64,000 nt of DNA from Marthasterias glacialis (GCA_911728455.2 OU452223.1:9198174-9262173), one strand, 5' to 3'; counted from the stretch's first letter, positions 20,559 through 32,776 are shown. Made by a program: numbers and translations. The notes: generated by a model not told the origin, from the sequence alone.

Positions 20559-22331
20559 TTCAAAACAAGAACTAATTAAGTGATGCTGTGGGTTGGGGTG
20601 GTAGTCTGGCCCCATTCTGTGCAATACAGATCAGTATTAATCACTGTCATTCCACACAGGGAACCTGACTAAAAACTTAGCTTCATGACAGCGCCCTATA
20701 TTTTTGGCTAACCTCTTGTAACCGAAAAGGCAAGACCTACAACAGTGTTAACTTCAAATTTTGTTTTTAAAAAAATTATCCATTGTTTTGCTAGACATTT
20801 AAATCACTTTGGTATTATTTTTCATTTTATGTTTTGATGAATAGAAATAAAAGTAGATTATTATGATAGAGTTAATCCTTGAACTTTTTAAGTTATTTTT
20901 TACTTGCTTAATTTTTAATTAGATTGCAGGATCAACCTAATTTGGAAGGCCATCTGGAGACATGGTTTAGTATTTAAGAATGTGAATGGTGATCAAAACA
21001 AAGTTATTAAAATAATTGGTATGAAGTTGATAGTTATCATACAACCACTGACAAAACTTGCATCTTATACGTGCGTCTTTCATGCTTGAGAAAAAAAAAC
21101 TTGGAATCAAACTTTACCAGTCTGGCCCTCACTGCCGTATAAGAGGATGATATATCTGTGACAATCGAAAACAAATTTGTTTAGTTTCAATTTGAAAGCT
21201 TGATAACTATCAAGTTCATCCAGTACCAATCCTTCAAAGATGTTCGTTTGTAATTAATAGTATTTTGTAAGGACCCCAACATCAGCAGTCAATCACTGTC
21301 AGTACCTGTATAAATGAAACTTTCAAAAGTGATTTTGTTTCCTCAGAAAACTAATATTCCTATCTAAGGGTAAAATGTTGAAGGGCCCACATTTATTTTC
21401 TTAAGTTTTAGCTGGCTGAGATGGGGGGGGGGGGGCGTTAGAAGAGTCCCATTTTGTTAATGGTTGCAATGTTTTTCTGGTGCAAAATGGTCCGGGAATA
21501 ACAATAATCAAATATTATGATTAAACCCATTTGACATGGTGTACATTCTCAAAAATCATTTAAGACCATTATTTACAGCGGGGTCTTTGAAGTAAATTTT
21601 AAAAACCCAGCATAGAACTTTTCAATCAAAAGTATTCATATACTTGTTTTAATGTAGCATCTTTGTAGAGCTGCTTTAGAAAACTGTGTTCTGAGTAGTA
21701 TGACATTTCATGTGCTATGTTTGCTTAGTAGAAATGTGTTAAGCAATGTTTTCTTCTTGAGGCTTAGCAGCTCTAAAGTTTGGCCCTCGGCCCGGGCGTT
21801 ACTTCAGGCAAAACTACTGCTTAGTTTCAGAAATATCTGAAAAATCAACACTAAAAATAAACTCGTGTTGTAACAATTGTAGGTTATTAAACGAATAGTA
21901 TTGGTTGTAAACTTTTGGATTTTCAATTGACTGATAACTGAAAAATTACTGGAAAAGGGTAAGGTTTCTATACTTGAAGACGTGATGTAAGATTTGTTAT
22001 TACAAGTCGGGTATAATTTCAGTTTTTAAAGATAATTGTTCGTTTGTAAATAATGGTACTCTGTAAGACCCCAACATCACCCGTCCCAATCAATCAATAA
22101 GTACATGTATAGATGAAACATACGTTCAAAATTGATTTTGTTTCCTCAGAAAACTTCCTATAAGATTTTCCTAAGGGTAAAAGGTTGAAGGTCCCTATAG
22201 TTTTTTGGCTAACCCCTTGTTAGAAAAGGCAAGACCTGTGTTTAGTGGACTTCGATTGTTTTTTTATAATATATGTTATCCATTGTTTTACTGGTAGATT
22301 TAAATCACTTTTGTATTAGTCTTCACCATAC

Positions 22332-22674
22332 CAGTGGCGTAACTAAGGGGAGGGGGGCATGTGCCCCCCTTTTTGAAATCTGGACTTTTTAGATTAAAAA
22401 TTACCAGAATAAAATGTTACATTTTATGAGGTTTTTATGCGGTAGTTTCAAAGTGAAACTAGTTTCAACGTTTTGAAACTTTTTCTTTTGATTATTTACA
22501 CGCAGATTGCATTTTGTTTTCCCTCAACATGTCAGAGCACTGAAAGAGGCTTGTTGGGGGGGGGGGGGGGGAGCCGCAAACTACAGTTTTAATTGGCCAA
22601 AAGTTCCCCCTATGAAAAATGGTGCACCCCCTTGTGCCCCCCCCCCTAAAAAATTTACCCTAATTACGCCGCTG
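22332..22674. mobile_element. hAT-type MITE, copy E (343 bp)
   Basis: The ends are CAGTGGCGTAACTAAGG and CTAATTACGCCGCTG, flanked by CACCATAC / TACTTTAC (5/8). It is longer than the other copies, and its interior includes TGCCCCCCTTTTTGAAAT. The flanking duplication is degenerate, so it may be an older insertion. Confidence 0.75.
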
Positions 22675-23300
22675 TACTTTACGCTTTGATGATTAGAAAT
22701 AAAGAGAGGTTGTTATGATAGAGTTAAAGTTATTTTTTACGTGCCCAATTTTTATATTGCAGGATCAAACAATTTTGGAAAAATTATTAAAATAATTGGT
22801 ATGAAATTGATAGTTATCGTACAACCACTGAAAAACTTGCATCTTACCTGCGTGCGTCTTTCATGCTTGAGAAAAAAAAATAAACTTGGAATCGAATTTT
22901 ATCAGGCTGGCCCGCCGTATAAGAGAATTATAGAGATAGAATAGGATGATACATTTTGTGACTATCGAAATCAAATTTTTTTAGTTTAAATTTGAAACCT
23001 CTAACTATAAAGTTCATACCAGTCCCAATCCGTCAAAGATAAAAGTTCGTTTGTAATTAATAGCATTTGTAGACCCACACATCAGCGGTTCCGGTCAATC
23101 AGTGAGTACTTGATAATTATTTAACATCATGTAAACACTTATGTCATTATTGTTACCCCCCCCCCCCGGAGTTATTAGGGTGTTCCTGAATTTGGAATAA
23201 AACTGTCATTCAATATTAATGAAACGTTCATAAGTGAATTGTTTTCCTCAGAAAGCTAACATTCCTATCAAGGGTTGAAGGGTCCCGCCATTATTTTCAT

Positions 23301-25651
23301 TTAAAGTGTTGGCTGCTTTGTGTGTGGGTCTGTGTGTGAGGGGGATGTTAATGGTTGCAATCGTTTTCTGTTGTAAAAAGATCCGGGCAAACTATTAGGC
23401 CTAATCAAGTATGATTTCACCCATGTGTAAATTTTAATCAACATTACTGGCATATTGTCAGCGGGTTCTACAAAATAAAATTCAAAACAGCAAAGCTCTT
23501 TTTGAATCAATTTGTTTTTAAAGAAAAAGAAAAAATGTTATGGTTTAAATTGAATCAGTTTGCTGAAATTTTGCTTTTACGACATCGCTTTATGTTACCC
23601 CGCCCCCCCCCCCCATACACACACACAAAAACAAATAAATAAAATGAATCAATATCACTATCAATGAACATCGTGACCGACCACTATACTTCTCGGCTTT
23701 TACTCTTAAACAAAAAGTCAAGGCCATCGGCAACTTGATCATTAAAGATCATTATTGGTAGTGATTAGAAAAAAAACAATGGATTTTTAATCTGAAGTGA
23801 AAGCGTACTTATTATAAAATTGATACAAAACTAAGTAAATTAAGTGTATGTTTTTTGTCTGGGATTTTCCCGTGATCGTCCATGTTGGTCTTATTTCGAT
23901 AGCGGCACCAAATCAAGCAACAGTGATTTACAAGGTCTTCAAAAATGATGTTTCCTCGATTTGTTTCAGAAGTAAATATTATCCCTGGATAATTTGCTCA
24001 GTGAACTTTCATAATCAGTGAGCATTCACATTAGTTAGTCATCCCCACCCCCTCATAAACACCAATATCGTTGTCTTGAATCATGTCAGTAAAAAGTTGG
24101 CTTAAAAAACTCAATGCTCTGTATTCCTTTATTTAAAAATGTCGTGACTGCTTACAAAAAAGTTAGAGAAAAGGTTTTAAGTCTGATCAGCTAGATTTGC
24201 GACAGAAATTGACGGCTCAATCCTAAATCCCCTGTACAATTGCAAACAAAAATTCCCCAGAAAAAATCTGCAAGTGAAAGAATGCTTCTCATAGGTGGCC
24301 AACAGACTGGATTGTGTTTCTGGTGTATTTTTCAGACAAACTAAATTACCAAGTCTGATCAAGGATTCTTTAAGGTATCCGTGGAAACCAATGCGAGCCA
24401 AAATCACGTTCTGATACTCTCCCTTCGTCAGTGCGAACAGCGCCCCCTCGGGACCTAAGCCGGTGGGTAGGTGATTGCACCTAGCCTCGTAATATTGGTG
24501 CCCTAAAAAATGTCTGTAAATTACGGATTTGAAGAGTAATAACTTCAGGGATTGTTGAAATTGGGACCAATTTTGTATCTTGGGGCTGTGGACTGTCAGT
24601 TTTGGGCAGTAGGAGCAAGTTAGGCCCTGAAAAATGGTCCTATTTTTCTCACAAGCGTAATTGAAGACGGCCTATGTTTTGTTTGGAAATGTTTTGCTCT
24701 GCATCGTTTTTTTGTCTTTGTGCCGGGGGCACCCTGGACTACCCCCATAAAATTGAAAAGAAAATTAAAGTTCAGATGTCACTGCACATTTGTCTTTTTT
24801 TTTTTTTAAACTGAGGGACTTCTATTTTTTGTATATTTTTGAATAATATATCATTTAGCGTTGGTTGAATAGGAATTTTATTTGCTGGGGTGCACCCTGT
24901 AGAAATTTCGTGATAGCGCCCTCTTTTGAATAAACTTCCTCAGCCCAAGTCAATTGTTACCATTATTGGGGACACACGCCGGGGGACAAAATCCCCTTAT
25001 GACACCAGCATGGTAGGCAAAATCTTCAGCAAACGCTTTGCTAATTTTTCTAGGGATATTGTCAATGTTTTATTTATAAGCAGTCTTATTGTAACGGTTT
25101 GTTCATTAATTTATGTACATTTTCTTTACCCAGGGTATACTGAGTTTTTAATTGGTGCCTCGCATACATTATCACCACACGTTACTTCCGTTGGGACTTA
25201 CGTAACCAGACATGTTTCTTTTGGGGGGGGGGCAGGGGAGGGGGTCAGGCAGGGAAACAAGCAGGGAAAAGGCCCATTTAATTTATAAAACCATTCCCTT
25301 GTGTGTGTGTTGTTGTTTTTTAACCTCATTTTGGTTATGCTGGGTGTGGGGAGAGGGGAGATAGGGTTTTGAGCTGGGGTTGGTCTCCCCCAAAAATTAC
25401 TTGCTGGAGGGTTAGGGTAAGTAACGAGACATTAAATCAAACAGCTTTGACATCTTGTTCTATTGTTATCATTTTGCCATTGATGGTGTTTATTTTATTC
25501 AAACCTTTGATTTGTCGAAATGTTTATATTTGTGTTGACTGCCAATGTAGACAGATAAAAGACGACTGATGATGGCCGCACAGTCATTTTTAAAATACAA
25601 CTGCCTCCATGTTATGACCAATGTAAACAGTGATAAACTTTCATGACATCT
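23301..25651. other. Intergenic between duplicated block and RPS26 3' end
   Basis: Contents are AT-rich sequence, C tracts (23601-23613) and an open frame at 24926-25288 that reads through a G-rich low-complexity stretch and has no recognisable domain. TTTATT on the + strand near 25491 (AATAAA on the minus strand) could serve as an RPS26 polyadenylation signal. Confidence 0.4.
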
Positions 25652-28641
25652 TTAACGTCCTGCGGTGCCTCCTGGTCTGGGCTGCTGGCCGGAAGCCTAA
25701 AATTTAAACAGACATCGAACAGAAGATCAATGACATTCAAACAAAAGCTTAAATTGAAAAACAAAACCATAGAAAAAAGGTGACAATATGACACACCATT
25801 TTTAATTTTGAAAAAATATTTTAAAAAAAGAGTGGAAATGCTATAATTATTCACAAAAGGGATAAGAAACAATGTAAGATACCCACACCCAATTCTTCCT
25901 TAAGTTTAGCTTGGTTGCTGACATTAATCTGTTGATTTATCAAACACTCGCGGCTGGCTTCTTTATGCTGACAATTATTTTGAAATGCCTCCTTTTTTAC
26001 ATCTAAAGAAGACAACTCTAGAATGGACTTTTGGCTTCTGCACAAACCCCTTTTTTTAGGCCGTAGACAGTGCTGATAATTAATATCAATGCTTACCATT
26101 CCTGGCCGGAAGCGTGGAGGGGGAGTCCTGTCCTTACGTGCCTCCTTGGATCGGTTACGCACCACCTTGGAGTGAATGGCACAGCTCACACAGTAGTGAA
26201 GTTTTGCATACAGCTTGGGCAAAGCGTACACTGTAAAAACAATGAGAAATGCAATCCTAAATAGGGTACAACAAATTGGGTTCTTTTTTTAGCCCTTCTC
26301 ATTGAAAAAGGCAACTTATGGGGTTGATGGTAGCACAACTCACATGCATTTTGTAAACTGCCCACCTCTATGACCTTTGCCAACTGGTGGTGTCTAAAAT
26401 ATTTAGCATATTTCAAAAGGGGAAAGGGTCAATGGATAGCGTCTCCCCTGCCTTTATTAATGTGCCCTACAATCACTCCAGTAAAAAATCAGTATGAATG
26501 TAGTTCAAGGCCTGCACTTCATACTGCAGTTATTTATGCAGTGGCCGTAGCCAGCACTTTATTTGCAGGGGGCAAGGAAGGGCAAAGATATTTGTGGAGG
26601 GGAAATTTCAGTTGAGGTCAAGTTTAAAATTGCCTGATTGTGGCAAATTTCACAGTATCCAGGGGCTGGGGGGCAAGATGTTCCTGGGGGGGGGGGGGGC
26701 AGATGTTCCTGGGGGGGGGGGTGGTTAGCTGTCCCCTCTTCCCCCCCCCCACCCCCACCCTGGCTACACCACTGTATTTATGTACTCACGTACAAAGTTA
26801 GATTAGTTTTACCTTATAGTTTTAGTTTAGGTTGTAAGCTTAAAGGACATTTTGCAACTTTTGATTTGCTTGGCTACGCAAAACCTGGTAAAAGAAAGAG
26901 CACAATTTTCAGTTCAATTTTAATGAATTTTGTATGATTATTTGTGCCTTTATAAATGTTAGTCCTGTTGCTTTACCGTCATAAACACTGGCATCTTGGA
27001 TATCCCTGACTGCAGCTGCCTCAACGATGTTTCTGATGACAAACTTCTTAATGGCCTTGTCCTTGGGCACACAACGGGCACAGTTTGTGCAGCGCACAGG
27101 CCGGACGTGACCACGTCCTTTCTTGTTGCGTCCGTTGTTCCTTCGCTTTGCAGTCTGTGTGTGAATATAAAACGTCTTCGTATAATTGCAAGTTGTTGGT
27201 TTAAATATTAATGCTCTCAAAATTTATAACTTAAGTTGGATGAGGTTCTTGGTCAACATTGTCAAAAACACTGTTCCAACAATTGCAGCTAATTTTGTGT
27301 TTTAGTTAGTTTCAGTAGTATACACATATGGACTGGCAATGAGGGAAATAGTGCACGTCTATGCAACCCGAGGGCCTGTGAGTGACCAGGAGTAGGTCCT
27401 ATTTCCCGAGACCGAAGGCCGAGGGAAATAGGACCCTCTCCTCGTCACTCACATGCCCGAGGGGTGCATAGACGTGCACTATTGCCCGAATAATGCCAGT
27501 CCATATGTGTTTTATAACACACCTCAATCCAAAATGTCGGTTACAAGAGTAAATCACGGTTTTTTGGCCGGAGATTCTTCTCCATCCGCAGACCCTGTCG
27601 TTTTCTAGAGGGCGCTCTTCACCAGTCAATAGTTTTGGGGTTTTTGAAACTATTTCCCGCTTTGTGAACTATTTCCCCCAAATGAAGCGTGTGCGGTGCA
27701 GATTTCATGCACTAGGCTATAATTATTAGTTCACCCCACGCGACCGTGTTTCAGCCAATCAGGATTAAGAACCAGGGAGAGGTGTGTTATAATAATGAAT
27801 ATTATTACAGATATTCTCGAGTAAGTGTCAGACTATGACTATGACTAGGTCCCAATTTCATGGCACTGCTTACTACTGTGGAATTCTGCGCTTGCGCTCT
27901 GCTGCAGCCCATAGAAATATGCACGGCATTGTCTTTATTTATTTATTTCTTTCGCAGCTTGAATCCATCTGGAAAATTGAAAACTCAATAAGATGTACAA
28001 ACTGGCTCAAATTATGTGGTACTTAAGGGATAGATACTGTTCGCGCTAATACTACTACTACCTAAATTCATTAAAAGTATTGTTACAAATTATCAAATAT
28101 CACATTCACAGTCTGACAGTCCCATATCTCGATCATGAGTCATGAGTCTTCCATTCACATTTTGTGCATGATGGATGACCTGATGACCAAACAAGACTCT
28201 CAGGAGTCTCTCTCAGTGACAACACAAGGCAATTATTTGCAGATTTCGGTCAGACAAGAAAAACTAGACATTATGGGGAATCTGAACAATACATAATCAT
28301 AGCAACAAAATCGAAATTCTAAAAAAAAAAAAAAAAAAGGGAATTAAATATGGAACCGCGCAGCGAGTAACAGCGCCCTCAAATACTGTGTCGGAAACAC
28401 GCGTAGTACCCATTCGTGCGTTGCTCGAATGGCCCACGTGAAGCAACTCCATCGTTATTTTGATTACTTATTTTGAGCAGCAAATAGTGGTATATTCGAA
28501 ACTCAAAACAACATGACTATCGACCCTAATGCAATTAAAAAATATCGAAGCATTATTAAATTTCGTGTTTTAATCATTTCCGACCAGCATGACTGAGAAT
28601 TGTGCACTTAGTTTCCCACTTCGAAATACAACTCATACCAT
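25652..28641 (-). CDS. RPS26: 40S ribosomal protein S26 (eS26), 4 coding exons
   Basis: This is eukaryote-specific small-subunit protein eS26, which lies at the mRNA exit side of the 40S subunit. CDS joins (minus strand) 28641-28639, 27154-26977, 26230-26097 and 25696-25652, giving 119 aa (human ~115). Exon 1 holds only the ATG, directly followed by GTATGAGT; this layout is also that of vertebrate RPS26. The conserved [12 protein letters not shown] block and [17 protein letters not shown] carry the four zinc-ligand cysteines C23, C26, C74 and C77. The C-terminus reads [11 protein letters not shown], then a Gly/Pro-rich tail that replaces the vertebrate one. All junctions are GT..AG and phases are consistent. 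Intron 1 contains two palindromic elements and intron 2 a hAT MITE. Exon 1 was found by signal, so it is slightly less certain than the rest. Confidence 0.93.
26539..26774. mobile_element. hAT-type MITE, copy F, in RPS26 intron 2
   Basis: The ends are CAGTGGCCGTAGCCAG and CCTGGCTACACCACTG. A perfect 8-bp target duplication TATTTATG flanks it at 26531-26538 and 26775-26782. The interior is G-rich. Confidence 0.95.
27322..27510. repeat. ~190-bp imperfect palindrome in RPS26 intron 1
   Basis: The left arm begins ACACATATGGACTGGCAATG and the right arm ends with its complement, CCAGTCCATATGTGT. The inner arms AGTGCACGTCTATGCA / TGCATAGACGTGCACT and GAGGGAAATAGGACC / GGTCCTATTTCCC also pair. It would form a long hairpin in the pre-mRNA. 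Confidence 0.88.
27512..27792. mobile_element. MITE-like element with TTATAACACACCTC ends
   Basis: TTATAACACACCTC at 27512 is matched by GAGGTGTGTTATAA at ~27779-27792. The two lie directly beside the palindrome at 27322-27510. The interior is non-coding and contains GAAACTATTTCCC repeats. The two structures may be parts of one element. Confidence 0.65.
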
Positions 28642-28680
28642 TTTGACGGTGTGAAAGAAAGAGGCAGAAATATAGCGCTG
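28639..28680 (-). promoter_or_regulatory. RPS26: RPS26 first exon with TOP-like pyrimidine tract
   Basis: On the minus strand, GCCTCTTTCTTTCAC lies just upstream of the ATG, with CTATATTT a few bases before it. Ribosomal-protein mRNAs typically start at a C within such a 5' terminal oligopyrimidine tract, which confers growth-dependent translation. The transcription start is inferred, not mapped. Confidence 0.6.
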
Positions 28681-30266
28681 GTGTCCACTCACCGAAAACT
28701 ACGCAGTACTTGTGTTGGCAAGGTACCAACTAAGCTACTCATGTCTAGACTGGTAGCTTTTCTATTGGTCCCATTCGCATATGATGGAGAAACAGGAACC
28801 AGACCACATGCACAGCATGCATGAGAAAGAGCCCGAATCCCACCCTTAAAGATGTATGGCCCGATTTTCGCCAAAAATAAAGAAATAAAAAATGTTTTTT
28901 TAAATCTTAACGAATTTTGACAGACTTTGCCGTTTCAAAACAAAAAAATACACAAAACTTTCGCTTATGCCACAAACAATGAGCAAAATGCATGTAGCAT
29001 GCAAAATTGCTGATAGACGTAATTTTATGTCTGGATCCTGGCAATAAATTCACTTTTTATATTTTGATTAAGTACCTGGATCTGGATCTGGATGGTTAAT
29101 TGGTAAAAACTCTAAACTTAGAGCATCACGCCAATGAGGGTCAGGGTCGCTTAGGCTTGTAATTTAATGGCAGATTTTTTTCTAACTTTCTTGAATCTAT
29201 AAAAATAGTTATTTAAAATTCAAATCTAAATTGTCGGCTCAAATGAGCAAAAAAATCAGACCTAGAATCTTTAAACAGCAGCCCCGCAGCCACCCTGTAA
29301 TGTCTTTTTTTTTTAAGTTTAAAAAAGCTTTTCCTAATCTACCAATCCAATCAGCATCTTACAAATGTGTTAACAACAGAAATAAAACCACACCGCACTT
29401 TTGCACAACGTACACATTTTATTACAAACATTTTTGCGACACTACAGATGTCATTCTTTTATTTTACTTTATGTTTTAGTCCCATCCTGACTTAATGAAA
29501 TATACCCAGGCCTCGAGTTAACCCACTGCACTCACAGCAACTGCCGTGGTGCCCTGTGCATAGTTACAATACAGATTTACATTTTCCTCACAGAAGTGCC
29601 CCTTACCAGAGCAAAATTGCTGTGCCCCTTCAAGAGTGAAGTTCAAGGCCTGTATACCTGTGTGATATAATTCAAAGCATGGAGTGCCCACTGCCAAAAC
29701 TTGTTTTTTTTCTCTTTTTGTTGTGTCTTTCTAATCATTGTCTCTCTACAAGAAATAAGACTCAAACTAACAACAGATAAAAAATAACAAACTTGACATG
29801 AAATCATGAATTTACAACCATGGGTCCAATAATTTGTATGTCAATTGCTTTTTCTGATAGACCGATCCATTAAACCCCGCCCACTGTGCACGCACGCCAT
29901 ATGCACGTGTTTGTCGGACTATTGTTGGACTTCCATGTTGCGCAATCACGTCTGTGATTGGGCAAAGGCGGGGCTTAATGGATCAGTCTATTGAGACAAT
30001 TGAAGGAACATGGTTTTGCCAAATGATGGTAGTAACGAAGAATTTGTTGAAAATCAACATCCAAGAGGCATGTTGAGAGGACTTTTCCTTTTTGATGGAC
30101 AACTGAATACCACAGAAAAATTCAAATGCATTAAAACAAACTGCATAAATGCAGCCCCTCCCCCCTTTCTATTTATACGAAAGTGAAAGCCTCCAGGGCT
30201 CCCCCCCCCCCCCCAATTATTGAGTCCTTCTGAATTAGGGCCTAGTTTGAAATAGTTTGTTCAAGC
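28681..30266. other. Intergenic between RPS26 promoter and MALSU1 3' end
   Basis: This is AT-rich sequence containing one complete MITE (29857-29992) and a C tract (30199-30214). AATAAA-type signals for MALSU1 would lie below 30267, but none is compelling. No exon-like segment is recognised. Confidence 0.45.
29857..29992. mobile_element. MITE, GACCGATCCATTAAGC family, copy 2
   Basis: The ends are ATAGACCGATCCATTAAACC and GGGGCTTAATGGATCAGTCT. The interior contains CACGTGTTTGTCGG and GTGATTGGGCAAA, related to 19610-19845. Confidence 0.88.
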
Positions 30267-32776
30267 TCATGAGGTTGATTCCCCATCATCTGGTTCCTGC
30301 ATCTGAAGGTCGGTCTTTGGGTCGAACATCAGCATCTCGTGTTGCTCCCACTGTTGGATGTGGTCATCAAATTCCCTCCCTAGTGTCCACAGCTGCTCTA
30401 GGTCATACAGAGCTCTCGTTTCCTCCATCATGAAGTGGACAACAATGTTGCCTGTTGAGCAAGAAAGTAGGGAACATGTTGTTGCTGTTTGTTGTTTGTT
30501 TTTTTGTTTTTTTCGGGGGGTTGGCTTTTGTGGCCTATTCTTTGTAATTGGTCATCTAGTGATGTTGTTGGCATGGAACCATAAAGTTTCCCATTTGATG
30601 ACCATTACCTATCCTCATTGGGAGAAAATGGTTCCAATAAGGGCTCAGGTTTATCCCAATTAGGGCTAAGGTTTACCCCAATTAGGGTTTAAGTTTATCC
30701 CAATCAGGGTTCAAGTTTATCCCAATTAGGGTTCAGGTTTATCCCAATTAGGGCTCAGGTTTATCCCAATTAAGGTTCAGGTTTATCCCAATTAGGGCTC
30801 AGGTTTATCCCAATTAGGGCTCAGGTTTACCCCAATTAGGGTTTAAGTTTATCCCAATCAGGGTTCAAGTGCGCTCACACAAACTGAAAACTTTGAGGAT
30901 CTCTGAATAGAATACAAGAACTTTTTTATTTTATGACAATGTTTATTGTTGAGTCTGGAATGAAAAATGCTTTAAGAGCTGGAGAAGAAATATCTAAAGA
31001 GAAGGCCATCTCGCCTCTTGATTTCCCTCATCTTACCAAAGTCAAGACACATCCAGTCATCACTTAATTTGCCCTCCATGATGAGAAATGGATCATCACT
31101 GTGCTTCCGCTGTTTGTACTGAGACAAGAAAAGAAAAGAAAGCAGAAATTTAGCTCAACACAACGGTTTCTTGAACATCAGTTCTTTTTAAAGTGATTCC
31201 ACACAAGGTTGTTTGTTGCACTACTGGTTTTCTGAGTCCATCCTACATTTTTGAGACATACAAAGTGCAGGCCTTGATCTTAACCGAGCCCACCGAGGCC
31301 ATTGGCCTCATGCCCTGTCGAGGTGGCCAGCATGCCCTTCAGAAAAATTGCACTGTCACTACCAACTTGGCCAGCATGCCCTTGTACAATTTCTCTGATT
31401 TGGCCAGCAAAGGCCTGCCCCCTGTTTTTCTTAAGATCGAGGCCTGAAAGTGTCAGAGTTAGAAAAACAATACACTTGATCCAATGTGGGGGAAAAGTAT
31501 TGCCCGGATCTTTAATGGTGAAAAAAATGACAAACAAACAAACAAACAAAACAAAAAATGCCCAATTTGCCATACCAGTTTATTGATAAACTGAGTCATA
31601 GCGCTGAGGTGTCTTGTGGATCTACCCGTCACCACAACAAAATAGTCAACATAGTTTTTCTCTGGAGGCACCTTGACGACGCATATGTCCTGTGCATTCT
31701 CTTCACGTAGTATTTCCACAAGTTCATCAATGTCGAACACAGACATTGATTTTTCTGGATAAAATAGCAAAAGAAAAACAGTGAAAAAATTAATATTGAA
31801 TGTCTTTACTTTTCAGTGATTTTACTGATATTCTTTTACACCAGTTTACTTTGAGGGGTTTGGAACAAATTTTAGGTCGTTATTAAATTCATAGAAGGTA
31901 TGTACAGCCATTTTCCTACAGTAAACTTACGGCCGTTTTGACCTCATTGAGGGCGCTGTTGTACATATCTCTATGGGACTCATGACGTCAGACGCATTAA
32001 GGTCTGTTGAACTTTGATATTCAGTCTTAGTTAAACGTGAACGGTTTAAAAACAAACAACATGAAATATGCACCAGCTATATTTGTGACACTCAAGGTTC
32101 CTGTCTCCTTCTGAAGTCCATCTTCCTCTGGCATCATGGCGACGGCACCTTCTTTCTCACTATCGTCTTTTCCACAGATTTCGTTCAAGGAAGATGAATC
32201 GGATGATTCAGAATCCGTTTTGATCGTCCCCTCTGAAGCCCTTTCTTCATTATTAGACTTTCCAAAGTCAGATGCAATCTCACAGAGAAGTGAGCGTAGC
32301 TCTGGGTCTTGACTGATTACGCTTTCAGTTCGGGTTGTCGGGTGTGTCCACTCTATAATTTCCTCGACGTTCTCCACATCATCTCTGCCACCACTAATTG
32401 TACTTGTTGCATCTGATGAAAATTGTCGCCACTTTTGAACAACAAGTTTTTCAAAAGAGGAAGTAAAAGTTCTTTTTGTTAAATCTGTTTCAACCAGGTG
32501 TGAAAATTTTGTAATAGGCCTACAGCCAGGTCTAGTCCTCCATGCCGATGTATAACTTCTGCAAAGAGTTTTGGAGAGTATTGTCCATGCACCAGGGCCA
32601 TGATGTTGAGTGTACTGCAAACAGTGAGAAGTTGATGTTTTGCTTCGCCACAATTCACTACGTTGTTCAAAAACCGGCCGATTGATGATACTGCTCAAAA
32701 AGTGCACCGGTCCCGTATGAAGTCTTGAAGTCTTCGAGCAGTTGATAAACTGGAGAAAATTCATTTCGAATTTCAT
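30267..32776 (-). CDS. MALSU1: Mitochondrial ribosome silencing/assembly factor (RsfS/DUF143 family)
   Basis: MALSU1 binds the mitochondrial large ribosomal subunit during assembly and blocks premature subunit joining. Its bacterial relative RsfS binds uL14. CDS joins (minus strand) 32776-32074, 31754-31576, 31118-31037 and 30451-30267, giving 382 aa. The N-terminal ~230 residues are poorly conserved, Ser/Thr- and acid-rich, and begin with a basic segment ([17 protein letters not shown] from the second Met) suited to mitochondrial import. The RsfS domain occupies about residues 236-350. It opens [15 protein letters not shown], contains [18 protein letters not shown] and [11 protein letters not shown], and ends [19 protein letters not shown]. 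Junction phases are 1, 0, 1. The protein is longer than the human one (~234 aa) because of the N-terminal region, most of which is in exon 1. Two in-frame ATGs, four codons apart, leave the exact start open. Confidence 0.92.
30634..30870 (+). repeat. 22-bp minisatellite in MALSU1 intron 3
   Basis: About eleven units of CAGGTTTATCCCAATTAGGG plus two bases. A multi-unit variant block (GTTTACCCC..GTTTAAG..AATCAGGGTTCAAG) occurs both near the start and at the end, which points to a higher-order duplication. Confidence 0.95.

Larger units (their letters stand above)
19210..23300 (+). repeat. Block of local tandem duplications
   Basis: Several segments recur at ~1-2.4 kb spacing. 19215-19990 matches 21657-22040 (GTTTGCTTAGTAGAAAT, ACTTGAAGACG). 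20690-20830 matches 22190-22325. 20930-21180 matches 22757-22990 (AAAATAATTGGTATGAA, GTCTTTCATGCTTGAGAAAA). 21230-21410 matches 22040-22195 and 23045-23290. No coding function is seen. MITE insertions interrupt some copies and not others. Confidence 0.85.

Noticed and set aside
24926-25288. 120-codon open frame with a hydrophobic stretch
   Set aside because: Runs into a poly-G low-complexity region and has no family resemblance. It lies between repeats.
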